Below are positions 21,666-31,000 of a stretch of 43,948 nt of DNA, piece after piece. The notes beneath the pieces were generated by a model. It saw nothing but the letters and a program-made list of their open reading frames with translations, searched no databases and was not told the origin of the DNA. Location of the stretch: contig BFEA01000016.1 in NCBI GenBank assembly GCA_003427395.1, forward strand, positions 141,088 to 185,035. Direction: 5' to 3'. The DNA comes from Chara braunii. Lineage: Eukaryota; Streptophyta; Charophyceae; Charales; Characeae. Position numbers and translations under genes: made by a program. Every line of letters begins with the position of its first letter. Position 1 is the stretch's first letter.

Positions 21666-21910
21666 CCGCAAAATTGCAACCCTACGATGTAAAATTCCGA
21701 CACGATCGAAACAAATGAAACCGTGCGATGTAAAAAAACACAGCACATCGAACGACTCCACCGCAATCCACGCCCACAAACAGTTCTCGTTGCACCTCAA
21801 AAACACTTCTAGAGCAATCCCCACCGCAAACCTCACACATCCAACGCACACGATTGCATCGTCGGCCAGTGAACAGTACCCGCGGCCATTGAGAATTGTA
21901 GTATTGCATA

Positions 21911-22988
21911 CATGTCGTCAAGATAGGTGGGCACAAACCGGTCCAGCAAATTGCGGAACTCCGTCCTCATTGCAAGTTGGAAGGTGGTCGGGCGTTCGTG
22001 AGACGGAATGGTATTATGACCCACTCGAAGTGTCCGTATCGCGTTTATAACGTGGTCTTATACCGATCATGTGGATGGATCTCAATTTGGTGGTAACCCA
22101 ACTTAAGTCCAACTTGGAGAAGTATGTGGCGCCACCCAAACGTTTGACAAGATCGTCGATGCGCAAGAGCGGGCCAGCATTCTTAACAATTTTCTCGGTA
22201 AGTTTGCGGTAGTCAATGCATAGTCGCAGTTCCTTGTTCTGCTTCCGAACGAAGAGAGTGGGTGCACCGTAGGGCGAGCAGTTAGGGTGAATCCAGCCCT
22301 TGGGAATGAGGTCGTCCAGTTGTGTTCGAAGCACTTCAAGTTCCTCTTCGCTCATGCGGTAAATACATCTGCGCGAACATACAGCCCCGTGTTCGAGGAT
22401 GATCTTGTGACGAATAGGCCGATCCGGTACGATTCTGGCGGGAGCTTCGAAGACGTCGCCGAAGGAGTCAAGAAGCTCTATAATGTGTGGGTCCAGCGAC
22501 ATTTCCGTCGCGGGCTCTTCGGGAGGAGGGAGGGCGTGCAAGAAGCAAATGCCCATTTCCTTGAAGTCGTGCCATGCGATGGAGTTGCAAATGCTGGCCG
22601 TGAAGACCACATGACAACCAATCGAAGGGGGAGGCAGAGGAACCGTGCATGGGACGAGTACGCCATTCCGATCACGAACGTGAACAGTGCAGCGGTGGTA
22701 GTTCACCGGCTGGTCCTCGCTTCGCAACCACGATATGCCTAAGACCATGCCGAACTTCGTATCCAAAATGTCGAAGGATACGGCCTCACGTGCGTGCAGG
22801 GAAAAGTACACGAGTGCCACATCAATGCACCGGTCAACGGACTTGTGCCTGTGACCGTCGACCAGTGTGACTTGCTTTGGCTGCGACTTCCTTCGAACGT
22901 GCGGGCCGAGGCCGGCGCGCAACATGAAGTCTTGGCTGATGTAGTTGTGAGTAGCTCCACAATCAATCAAGGCGTTGCAGGTCGCCAT
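21911..22988 (-). pseudogene. Element C protease and N-terminal half of RT
   Basis: The frame from 22988 opens with ALIDCGATHNYIS, a retropepsin active-site loop in which the usual Ser/Thr is Cys (D-C-G). Next come the protease flap region and VLGISWL. RT starts with the RRCIYRMSEEEL, KGWIHPN, LRLCIDYRKL and FSKLDL boxes. Just after that a one-base shift moves the frame; YHQIEIHPHDRY is read in a second frame, and PTTFQLAMRTEF then YLDD (21914-21925) in a third. RT ends abruptly after the following Met. The remainder continues at 18639 on the other side of the insert. Confidence 0.88.
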
Positions 22989-23363
22989 CCCGATCTGAAT
23001 GCGGATGTATAGTAACAGTGCGTCGATGTCGTTGTACCGTTGCGTGGCGTCCTCGCAATATACTAGCGAAGGTCAACAACCACTTCTCCATAGTCCGTCA
23101 ACGGAGTTGGTACTACAACGAGTTCTTGTGAATGCATTGCAATGCGGTTTCAGCAATGAATCGGATGGGGGAAGAGGCAACCATTGGAAGTCTTCCGTCG
23201 TCAACGGGTCGAGGTCCTCAAGTCTTGACCACACTGACGAGTCCCAGATGGTAGGAGTGTCGGCGATGAAGTCGGTTCGCTTGGCAACAATGTTGAAACC
23301 GCGCATACGCAAGACTCTTGCACGTGGAGGGGTAGGTCCACTGGAGGGACAGATGGACAACAT
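22989..23363 (-). pseudogene. Element C gag-protease linker
   Basis: Directly upstream of the protease, in its frame, the residues RYNDIDALLLYIRIQIG precede MATCNALIDCG. A second frame (23363-23073) carries LEDLDPLTTEDFQWLPLPP. The same RYND…LLYIRIQIG signature occurs in element E at 37145-37210, so this is a conserved linker of this gypsy lineage. The capsid part of gag is missing on this side. Confidence 0.6.
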
Positions 23364-23907
23364 AGTCTTCGAAGTCTTCTCGAAAATTGATTGCGGGGGG
23401 GTTGGGTGTTTTGGACTTCTATTTAGTATGTATGATGAACTTCAATAAAATACGCTTAGGATGCAAAAAAAGCCAACCAAAATTGATGAAAATAAGAAAA
23501 AGCTCCCCGTACGTGTAGAAGGTCGCTAGCAAGGCAACCGTGTCTAGTGAAATGCGAAGTGGAGGCGCCTCACTTCCCGCAGAGCTCAGTTTCCCGAGCT
23601 TTGCTGCAGACGAATATCGTCTTTGGAGGCAAGGTGGGCGCCGGGCGGAGGCGAGGTGGGCGGAGGCAGAGAGGAGATGGTGGGCGGAGGATGAGAGGAG
23701 ATGGTGGGCGGTGGTGGAGGGGAGATGGCTGGAGGAGGTGGAAGGGAGGTCGGCGAAGGCAAAAGGTGGGAGCCAGTGGCAGAGTCAAGGTGGGCAGGAG
23801 AGAGGGCACGTTGGACTTCAGTGCAGGGAAAGTGACGCCCTGCAACGACCAAAAACGCCCTGGCCCTCTACAAAAGAAAAACAAAGGGCCCTACGGGTAG
23901 TCCAAAC
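23364..23907. repeat. Interval with a purine-rich GAGAGGAGATGGTGGGCGG repeat
   Basis: At about 23655-23750 a 19-30 bp purine-rich phrase recurs three to four times. Frames open here in several phases are a result of the repeat. No gene is supported in the rest of the interval. Confidence 0.55.
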
Positions 23908-24115
23908 ATTGCGCGGCGATCCAAGCTGTTCGCAGTCCTACCGGCCCGACGACCCGAATTGCCCCGCGAACTTCAAGTTTTAAGATCGCGGGGAAATCTG
24001 GGCCGTCGGGCCAGTAGGACCACGAACGACCTGGATCGCCGCGCAATCTTTAAATCTTAAGATCGTGGGGCAATCCGGGCCGTAGGGCCGATAGGTCTGC
24101 AAACCGCCTGGATGC
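23908..24115. repeat. Foldback repeat: two ~69-bp inverted arms plus a third direct copy
   Basis: 23908-23976 is complementary to about 23979-24047 over roughly 69 bp with few mismatches and almost no loop; both arms contain GCGGGG and GGATCGCCGCGC. A third copy, in the orientation of the second arm, follows at about 24055-24115. GC-rich, with no coding content. Confidence 0.8.
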
Positions 24116-24221
24116 CAAAATTCTCACATTAGCGACTTTTATAAGTGTAGGGAAACCAAAGTGCAATCCTAAAACGTGACACTCCACCTTCTTTTCTCAC
24201 TTTTCTTTTTTTCTATTCTGA

Positions 24222-24830
24222 TTATGATAGAAGTTTCCGTGCACAACCCATAGCTCGATTAGAGGGAGCTCGGCGGGCAGTAGAAAAGACTGCGCCCGTC
24301 CTTCTACTTTCACGTCCCTGGGCGAGCCCAGCAGCTACCATGAGCACAGGCCGGTTGTGCGCTATTGTACAACAGGGAGCAAAGGAAAGCCTAGTGGCGC
24401 ACCCCCTCCTTCTGCCAGTGGTAACACCAGCCGGACCGGTCCAAGGACAAAGTGTAGGTACACAGCAGAGGACCCTGAGCAGAGTGTCAGGCACAACGCG
24501 GAGCAAGATGTGCCTGGTATACCACGGAGGGTTGGGACACCGCACCCTCCAACACCACGCTCGCAAGCCAAGGTGTCCCTGGGATGGTGTCGGAGTCCGT
24601 GTCCAAGATGTCAAACATGACGGCTTAGTGTGCATGAGGGGCAAAATAACACACTCGACAAAGTGGTCAAGAAGTTGCATATGACCGTCCACAATCTTGA
24701 CCTCCATGGGATGCAGCTTCCTCTGAGCTTGTGCGCAAATGGCAGCACATTTTACAAATGACACGCTAGTGAAGTTGCGATTCGCACCACTATCTTGCAA
24801 AGCAATATAGGACGCTTGCCAGGGTTGCAC
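24222..24830 (-). pseudogene. Element D protease fragment (gypsy)
   Basis: The frame begins near the protease start and has ALQDSGANRNFTS, the D-S-G-A active-site loop, then KIVDGHMQLL, the strand that follows in the protease of element C (VTLVDGHRHK). A shifted frame then gives FDILDTDSDTIPGTPWL, the counterpart of FDILDTKFGMVLGISWL in C. Beyond about 24500 the similarity fades. It is a truncated, frameshifted gypsy protease of the same lineage as C but not part of it. The rest of the frame is likely random. Confidence 0.7.
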
Positions 24831-26905
24831 CCCAGCCGACCGCCGTCCGTATTGCAGCTGACCGGTAGGGCCGACCGGTCAGCGATCCGTTGTCCGTGCG
24901 AATACCCTTAAAAGGGTATCCGCCCTGGTTTTTGCAGGTGACAGGAAAATAGGTTTGGTTTAAAGTTTAAGCACACCGCGGGAGGCGCGAATGTGTCTGA
25001 GGTTCATATTAACAGGATGGTTGATTAGAGTAGAGAGTGTGTGGGCGCGCAGACTTAAGGCGCACGTGACCTCTTTTGCTTGTGATGATTGTGGAAACCG
25101 GCGTTGATCGCCGGCCAGATCTTCTATTTCTGATCGAACTATGATTAAAAAGATTATGTCTCATTTGATTGATGCACTTGCTTGTGACTTGTGCGTACAT
25201 ATGGAGAACAGCATCGATAATGAGGTGACCTTGAAGTATTTTCAGTAAGATTCGTGTGTCACACAGTACCCGTTTTATTTAGGTATCCGTCAGGACTACG
25301 CCGAGCTTTGGGCCTAGCACAAATGGTTAATGGTATTGGAATTTTAGCCGGGAAATTCAAGGATCGAGATCGAGCAGCAACGACGTGGGGGTATCAAAGC
25401 GCGAAAGGACTGAGGGGTTGAGGGCCCGGTGGGGCTATCCCCCTTGATTTTCCCGTCAGCAACGTTGGAATGGTGCAAGCGGGTTCTTTTTCCTCGATTC
25501 GACATATTCTAACGATTAATATTTTCTAAAATTCATCGTCGTTTTACCATTATTATTTTATGCACTGGCGTTCCTTGACTTGGATGCGGCGCTGGATTTA
25601 GAGATCGTTACGGCGGTCACGGACCTTAAGCACGTGCCTCCTTTGATTGACTTGTACGGTCCTACGTCTTCGGGATGCCGACGAAGTCCCTCTATTTTGC
25701 ATGTCTTGAAACAACGGACCGAGAAGTTCAATGTACTTGCGAGCATGGGTAGCTCTGACTCTTGCCAGCGTTTGGTTCACGAAGTGGAAGGGATTTTTGG
25801 TAGCGCGAGCCTGTTACAGGTGCCCGGCCTGTCGCCCATGATGCCTTATGAGAATTTAAAGTGTGCGTGCGACCCGTTGGGGCGCAAAAGAGGTCGGGGA
25901 CTGCGAGGGTCGGCCACACGAAACCCTTCCCCATTTCGGGTTTTCAAAGTTCTCATTTGAATATTTGTTACCACCACCAAGGCTCGTGGTGATACTAAGT
26001 ACAAAACGGGTTGTCGGACCCGGGCTTGAGCCACGGTTGAGGTACTGCGTGTGAATTGCTTATTGGGCTTAGGTATAGCTGGCGAAAGTCTTCTACCACA
26101 CCGTTGCTAAAAACACGGCGCGGTCAGGGCACGAGTGGTAATCGCACTTGAGGCAAAAGGGGCCGGTAATGCTGAATGTATACGACCTACGCTTTGGGTC
26201 CGGTGAGGTATCGTGGATGGGTGTTGTACTCACGGGATTGCCTGAAATGCGATTACAGGCCGTTTCCGTGACTGCGTCGGAGATTACCCCTTATTTGTAT
26301 TATGGGGAACCCCGTAGTCATCACATCAATGCCTAAGCCTCTAACGAGAGGGACCTGCGGGAGCTGCGCCCACCAGCAGGGGTGATACCTGTTGCAGGAG
26401 GTGGGCGATACCGGCCAGGTGCCAAGTGGTGGTATCAGGGTCGGGCTTCTCCCATGGGCCAGTCGTTGCGCCTCCCCCCCGGTCCCCTCCCCCTATGAGC
26501 ATCGAGGCGGTCTCTGCTCAATACCACTCAGGGAGGACCAAAGGCGTATCTCTGGGTAGCGGGCGTGGGTCCGGCCCGACAGCACCAAGCAGCAACGAGC
26601 AGGGCAAATAGCACAGCAGGCGACGAGTACTGGCAAGAAGCGACGGGAGGCTGCAGAGGCGAAGCGAGGCACAACGGGTATCGAACGATGAGGCGGTGAA
26701 GAGAGGCAGCAAGCCACTGGATACTGCAGCAGCATAGAGAGGAGAGAGCTGCCAGAAGAGCGACGGGCACTAGCGTAGTAGAGCGACGGGGACTACGGCA
26801 GAGCAGCTGAGACAAGCGAATGAACCTGGACGTGGATTAGGGCCGGGTGCATTCAGAAGGAGCAGAGATGGTGGAAGAAGGGGATGGGCAGTCGAATGAG
26901 CATAG
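24831..26905. other. Unassigned interval with short palindromes and a tRNA-like promoter
   Basis: Two perfect palindromes lie near the left end: GCTGACCGGT…ACCGGTCAGC (about 24855-24883) and ATACCCTT-AA-AAGGGTAT (about 24903-24920). A plus-strand frame at 25580-25960 (126 codons) has no motif that I know. A tRNA-like A/B box pair is listed separately. Otherwise nothing is recognised. Confidence 0.4.
25315..25371 (+). repeat. tRNA-like A and B boxes (SINE head candidate)
   Basis: TAGCACAAATGG at 25315-25326 fits the pol III A box (TRGCNNARNNGG), and GGATCGAGATC at 25361-25371 fits the B box (GGTTCGANTCC) at 9 of 11 positions. The 46-base spacing is that of a tRNA gene. No acceptor stem or full cloverleaf is apparent, so a tRNA-derived SINE or a decayed tRNA is more likely than an active tRNA gene. 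Confidence 0.4.
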
Positions 26906-27666
26906 CTCGCTCGATCCTTATCGAAATCGAGCGAGGAAAGAGGCGATCCCGTGGTTTTGGCCCCGGACGAGTCGCATGGCGTAGTTAGTTTTAGAGTTAG
27001 CCTAGTGGGTATGGAAGAATTGAAAACCGTATGGCTCGCCCGATTCTTAATGAAATCGGGCGAATCAAGATTCGATCCTGGGGTTTTTTCGGTGATGCGA
27101 GTTTGATGGTGTTGTTAGATTCGGGGTTAGTTGCGTAGGATTGGTAGCTAGTAGGAAAAATGGTGCGCCTAGCTATGGGAGAAAGCAGAAAAGAGATTTC
27201 TCGCTCGATTCTTGACAGAATCGAGCGGGCCAAAGTGATAAGCGAAGGTTCTGGGGCGCTGCAAACCGAATGAGAGCATCAAAATGAGGGAAACAGTACT
27301 GGTTTGGCCGATGAAAGCCTCATGGGCTGCACCACCGGGAGGGTGGTAAAAGCGCCTACAAGCATCTGGCCGCTTTTCAAACAAAGGATTCATTCGGTTT
27401 CTAGCGCGTTTCATCGGCGTAGTTAGTTTTAGAGTTAGCCTAGTGGGTATGGAAGAATTTAAAACCGTATGGCTCACCCGATTCTTAATGAAATCGGGCG
27501 AATCAAGATTCGATCCTGGGTTTTTTTTCGGTGATGCGAGTTCGATGGTGTTGTTAGATTCGGGGTTAGTTGCGTAGGATTAGTAGCTAGTAGGAAAAAT
27601 TGTGCGCCTAGCTATGGGAGAAAGCAGAAAAGAGGTTTCTCGCTCGATTCTTGACGGAATCGAGCG
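26906..27666. repeat. Family of five related hairpins, CGCYCGATT / AATCGRGCG
   Basis: Hairpins lie at 26906-26935, 27036-27063, 27202-27227, about 27477-27498 and 27641-27666. Stems are 7-10 bp with loops of 8-10 bases. One stem pair is T-A in the first, third and fifth hairpin and C-G in the second and fourth, so pairing is kept. Sequence after the hairpins is also related (GATCCYGGGGTTTT-like), so they derive from one older unit. Confidence 0.7.
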
Positions 27667-27856
27667 GGCCAAAGTGATAAGCGAAGGTTCTGGGGCGCTG
27701 CAAACCGAATGAGAGCATCAAAATGAGGGAAAGAGTACTGGTTTGGCCGATGAAAGCCTCATGGGCTGCACCACGGGGAGGGTGGTAAAAGCGCCTACAA
27801 GCATCTGGCCGCTTTTCAAACAAAGGATTCATTCGGTTTCTAGCGCGTTTCATCGG
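26978..27856. repeat. 438-bp tandem duplication (two copies)
   Basis: Copies start at 26978 and 27416 (GGCGTAGTTAGTTTTAGAG) and end at GCGTTTCATCGG. About ten substitutions and one indel separate them. Both contain two of the hairpins listed next, and each carries the same minus-strand frame (…RRFYHPP, GAAHEAFIGQTS) of about 100 codons with no known motif. Confidence 0.92.
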
Positions 27857-29440
27857 TGGAAAGAGCATCGCGGAAACTCTTTCGAGGAACAAAAACAGGG
27901 GCGAGCACTTACCTAGGATCAAGGTGGAGCAAGCCGAGTAAGGGTTGAAGGGTCGCTCGCTCGACTCGTGGTTGCATCAGCGTTGTCGTACCACGATATT
28001 GCTTCTGTAAGGGAAGGCTCATTCCCGATTCTGCAGCTTGGTGGGCCAATGGAGTGGGTTGTGCCCAGCGGTTATAGCTACAGAGATTGGGATACCAAAA
28101 GGGAGGAGCTCCAACATCAGGAGGAGGGCAGGCAATGCAAGGTGAGTCGGGCTCCGCAATGTAATGCCAGATTATGAGCGAACTGCTCAGATTCTTGCCT
28201 AAGCGTTCTGAAGGACGGTGGGTTGAAGGCGTAAGGTCGGATCCGACGGCCAGACTCAGTTGACTGGGCACTTGAGTGGTACTTAGGAGGTCTTGGGCTC
28301 AATCCCCACTAACCTCTCATGTATGGGGTAGCCTGAGGAGCTGCAGACTGCCGAACCACGGTTCTACTAGGCTATTGCTCACAGGGCTGCTGCCGGTGTG
28401 ACCGTGTGAATTGAACATTTAAACTGTTGTTCACTGATTGCTGCGATGCTTTGCTGTCGAGATCGCTGTGTGCACTGCGATTGTCGAGTATAGTCGACCC
28501 GATTGAGCTTCTCGGCACTTCGTGTCCTGCTTTTTGCCTATCAATCCTGTTGAGTGGGTTGTCTCCGACTGAGTCACTGATGGTGGCTTGTATTTTTGAG
28601 TAGAACACGGGCACGTGCTCTATTTGAAGGTAGCCTTTAAAAATTGCGCAGGTGCAGCTTTGTTTGAATGGTCGGCGTGCAGCAGATTGGATAGTGATTG
28701 GTGCGAAGGGGGGGGGGGGGGCTGTTGCGGTCCTTCGAGTCTTCAGCGAGACGTCTCCACCTCATCCAGGATATGGTACTGATTACTATTGCTGCGGTTA
28801 TTGGAAGTCGCCAGGTCGTCAACAGTAGGTAGTTGGACCTTGGTTTGACCGGACTGCAAAGCATTCTTGGCCATCATTGTGGGGCCCTCAGGCGAGTGAA
28901 GGTATCTAGGCCCTCTCACGCGAGTCTGAGCGCACCCTCCTTGGATCTGAGAGACTTGAACTTTCTATTTTTATCCTTCTTACTCTAAGTCTAGTCCTGA
29001 TCTGAGAGGAAGGCGGCAGGCGGGATTGCAATCCGTAGGACCGCAGCAAGACTCTGTGGGGAGTCAACCCACCGATTGCGAGAGCTTTGTCGAAACTCAG
29101 GAGGAGTTCTGGAGGCAGGGAACTAGGAGATAACCTTTCATCACCTTCTATAAACCCAGTTATAACCATTATCTGTATTCCTTACTATGTTTTGACTGAG
29201 TATATTGTGTGCATCCCTACTTTGACTTTTCAATTTGACTTTCAAGACAAACAAGACTTAAATAAAGGAATATATGCGCAATGTCAATTTCAGTTTTGTT
29301 GTTTGACTGAAAGCAGATTGTGGGATTGCATATGGGGGGAAGGATGGGAGGAAGGTTGTATTGCTTGTATCTGACTGGGTCAACCAAAGGCTGGGCAAGT
29401 CTCCGTAAGTTAAGGGAGGCCTAGTGCTATGTGTATTTTG
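27857..29440. other. Unassigned interval
   Basis: A weak tRNA-like box pair lies near 28252-28305 (AGACTCAGTTGACTGGG, then GGGCTCAATCC), and a 14-base G-run at 28708-28721. No coding sequence is recognised on either strand. Confidence 0.35.
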
Positions 29441-29456
29441 ACTTGCCTAGAGAACC

Positions 29457-30116
29457 AGACATGTTCCATAAGTTTGGGTGGTCTCATTGCTCTGATTTGC
29501 GAGGGCTGCCTATGATTGACTTTCAGGGACCAAACATGTTCCATAAGTTTGGGTGGCTTGCTCGCCTTGTTTAATTTGAGTTTCTTTCAGTTTCTTTACT
29601 TTCTGAACGAGGAGGTCTGAGCATGTTCCATAAGTTTGGGTGGCTCAGCCTCTTCCAGCTTTGGTTTTAAGAGAAATGAATCAAGCTGAGGACCAAGACA
29701 TGTTCCATAAGTTTGGGTGGTCTTGGTCCAACGCCATGCACATGCTGGAACCAAAAGGTTATAACTTAGCTATACTTTACTCCTATCCTACTTATGAACA
29801 GGCTAGTCAGACAGGGTTCCATAAGTTTGGGTGGTCTGACTATAGCTTATCACCAACTGAAGAGAGTACTAATTAAGAATAAACTTGTGATACGAAGGGG
29901 CAGGCTGGATCTCGAGCTAAAGATGATCGGTTCAGTTATATGCTACCTCAAAACACTAAGTGAAAATAATTATATAAAACTTGGATACTTAAATAGTTCA
30001 GGGAGACTAGGGTGGCCTAGCCATATGCCCAAAAAAGAGAAAAGTTGTTGTGCCCTGTGTTTGTGCATACTCCATGGCTGAGCTAGACATGTTTCATAAG
30101 TTTGGGTAGTCTAGCT
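29457..30116. repeat. Six hairpins with a conserved 20-base loop and variable stems
   Basis: The core ATGTTCCATAAGTTTGGGTG occurs at 29461, 29536, 29623 and 29700, and with small changes at 29813-29833 and 30089-30108. Each copy is bracketed by complementary arms: GGACCAAGAC/GTCTTGGTCC (29690-29729), TAGTCAGAC/GTCTGACTA (29804-29842), AGCTAGAC/GTCTAGCT (30081-30116), CTGAGC/GCTCAG (29617-29648). The first two copies have shorter or imperfect arms. The outer stem sequences are unrelated between copies while pairing persists. No protein is encoded. Confidence 0.88.
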
Positions 30117-30412
30117 TTATGCCTTATGTAAGCTGGGTATAAAGGGATAAATCGTTGAAAGATTATGAACTATTGCTTGTTAAGATGACTTTGGGGATGG
30201 TGAGAGTACTTACCTTTGTGGTTTGGCCTGCATGTAACTGAGAGAGGCTACTACTTAGTCTGAGTTTCATCTTAATAGGTAGTTGCTTTAGTTGCTCACC
30301 ACGTGCTAGGGTCACAGGAGTTAGTTTCAATTCCTGCATTATCTGAGCTAAGTTTATTTTTACTTAGGTCAATTTCTACATTTTCTGGGATCATTTATTA
30401 TACTTGGTCTTG

Positions 30413-31000
30413 TATAAATCTTGGTAAGCCACTTTCTCTACGGGAAGCGCAGCCGAAATTTCTACAAAACCAATAGTTAATCAGATTTTGTTTTTTTCAG
30501 ATTCCAATTTTTTCGACTTTTTGGCTTAGTAAAATCTGGAAAACCTCATTTTCTAAAGGGAGTGCTGCCCAAATTTTTGCTAATTCAGGGAGTTAGACAA
30601 AATTAGACCTTGAGAAGTCAAAGTCATTTTAGATTGTGAACTTAGCTTTATATAAATCTTGGAATAGCACTTTCTCTACGAGAAGCGCTGCCAAAATTTA
30701 TACAAATCTAAAGGGTCAGTTAGACTTTGTCTAAATCGAACTCACGTCTAACCTCTGAGTTCTTATCTGACTCGGTATAAATCTAGGAAGCCTACCTTTC
30801 TAAAGGAAATGCTACCCAAATTTTTACTAATTCAGAGAGTTAGACAAATTTTGACTTTCCAGAATTAAAGTTTGATTTTTGTTTTCATATTTGGGTTATT
30901 ATAAATTTTAGAAAGGCACTTTCCCTACGGAAAGCGATGCCGAACTTTTCTTAGTTTAGAGGAGTTAGATTATATTATGACAGGTGGCAATTCTGGCAAT
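30413..31000. repeat. Five ~120-bp repeats alternating between two types
   Basis: Units start near 30413, 30529, 30651, 30776 and 30900 with TATAAATCTWGG-like heads. Units 1, 3 and 5 share CACTTTCYCTACG; units 2 and 4 share TTTCTAAAGG and CCCAAATTTTTRCTAATTC. This is a dimeric higher-order repeat of about 245 bp. Each unit has a small hairpin just after the head, for example CTTTCC-CTAC-GGAAAG in unit 5. Confidence 0.82.

Larger units (their letters stand above)
18640..21910. other. Foreign segment splitting the RT gene of element C
   Basis: RT sequence stops at 21911 right after YLDDM and resumes at 18639 with LVYSR, so these ~3.27 kb are inserted at one codon of the catalytic loop. I find no target-site duplication and no LTR or terminal inverted repeats at the borders. 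Contents: an unassigned stretch, (GA)n at 18926-18975, A-rich tracts near 19411-19425 and 19768-19788, a Lys/Arg/Ser-rich plus-strand frame at 19493-19945 without known motif, and the satellite array at 20440-21665. No transposase or RT of its own was seen. Confidence 0.65.

Noticed and set aside
20434-21718. Overlapping Phe/Leu-rich frames on both strands
   Set aside because: They are the satellite array read in different phases; the repeated protein phrases follow from the monomers.
25580-25960. Plus-strand frame of 126 codons
   Set aside because: No recognisable motif, no start context or neighbour to support it, and an overlapping antisense frame is about as open.
28252-28305. Second tRNA-like box pair
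   Set aside because: The A-box candidate lacks the TRGC core; only the B-box-like part fits, so I do not list it as a feature.
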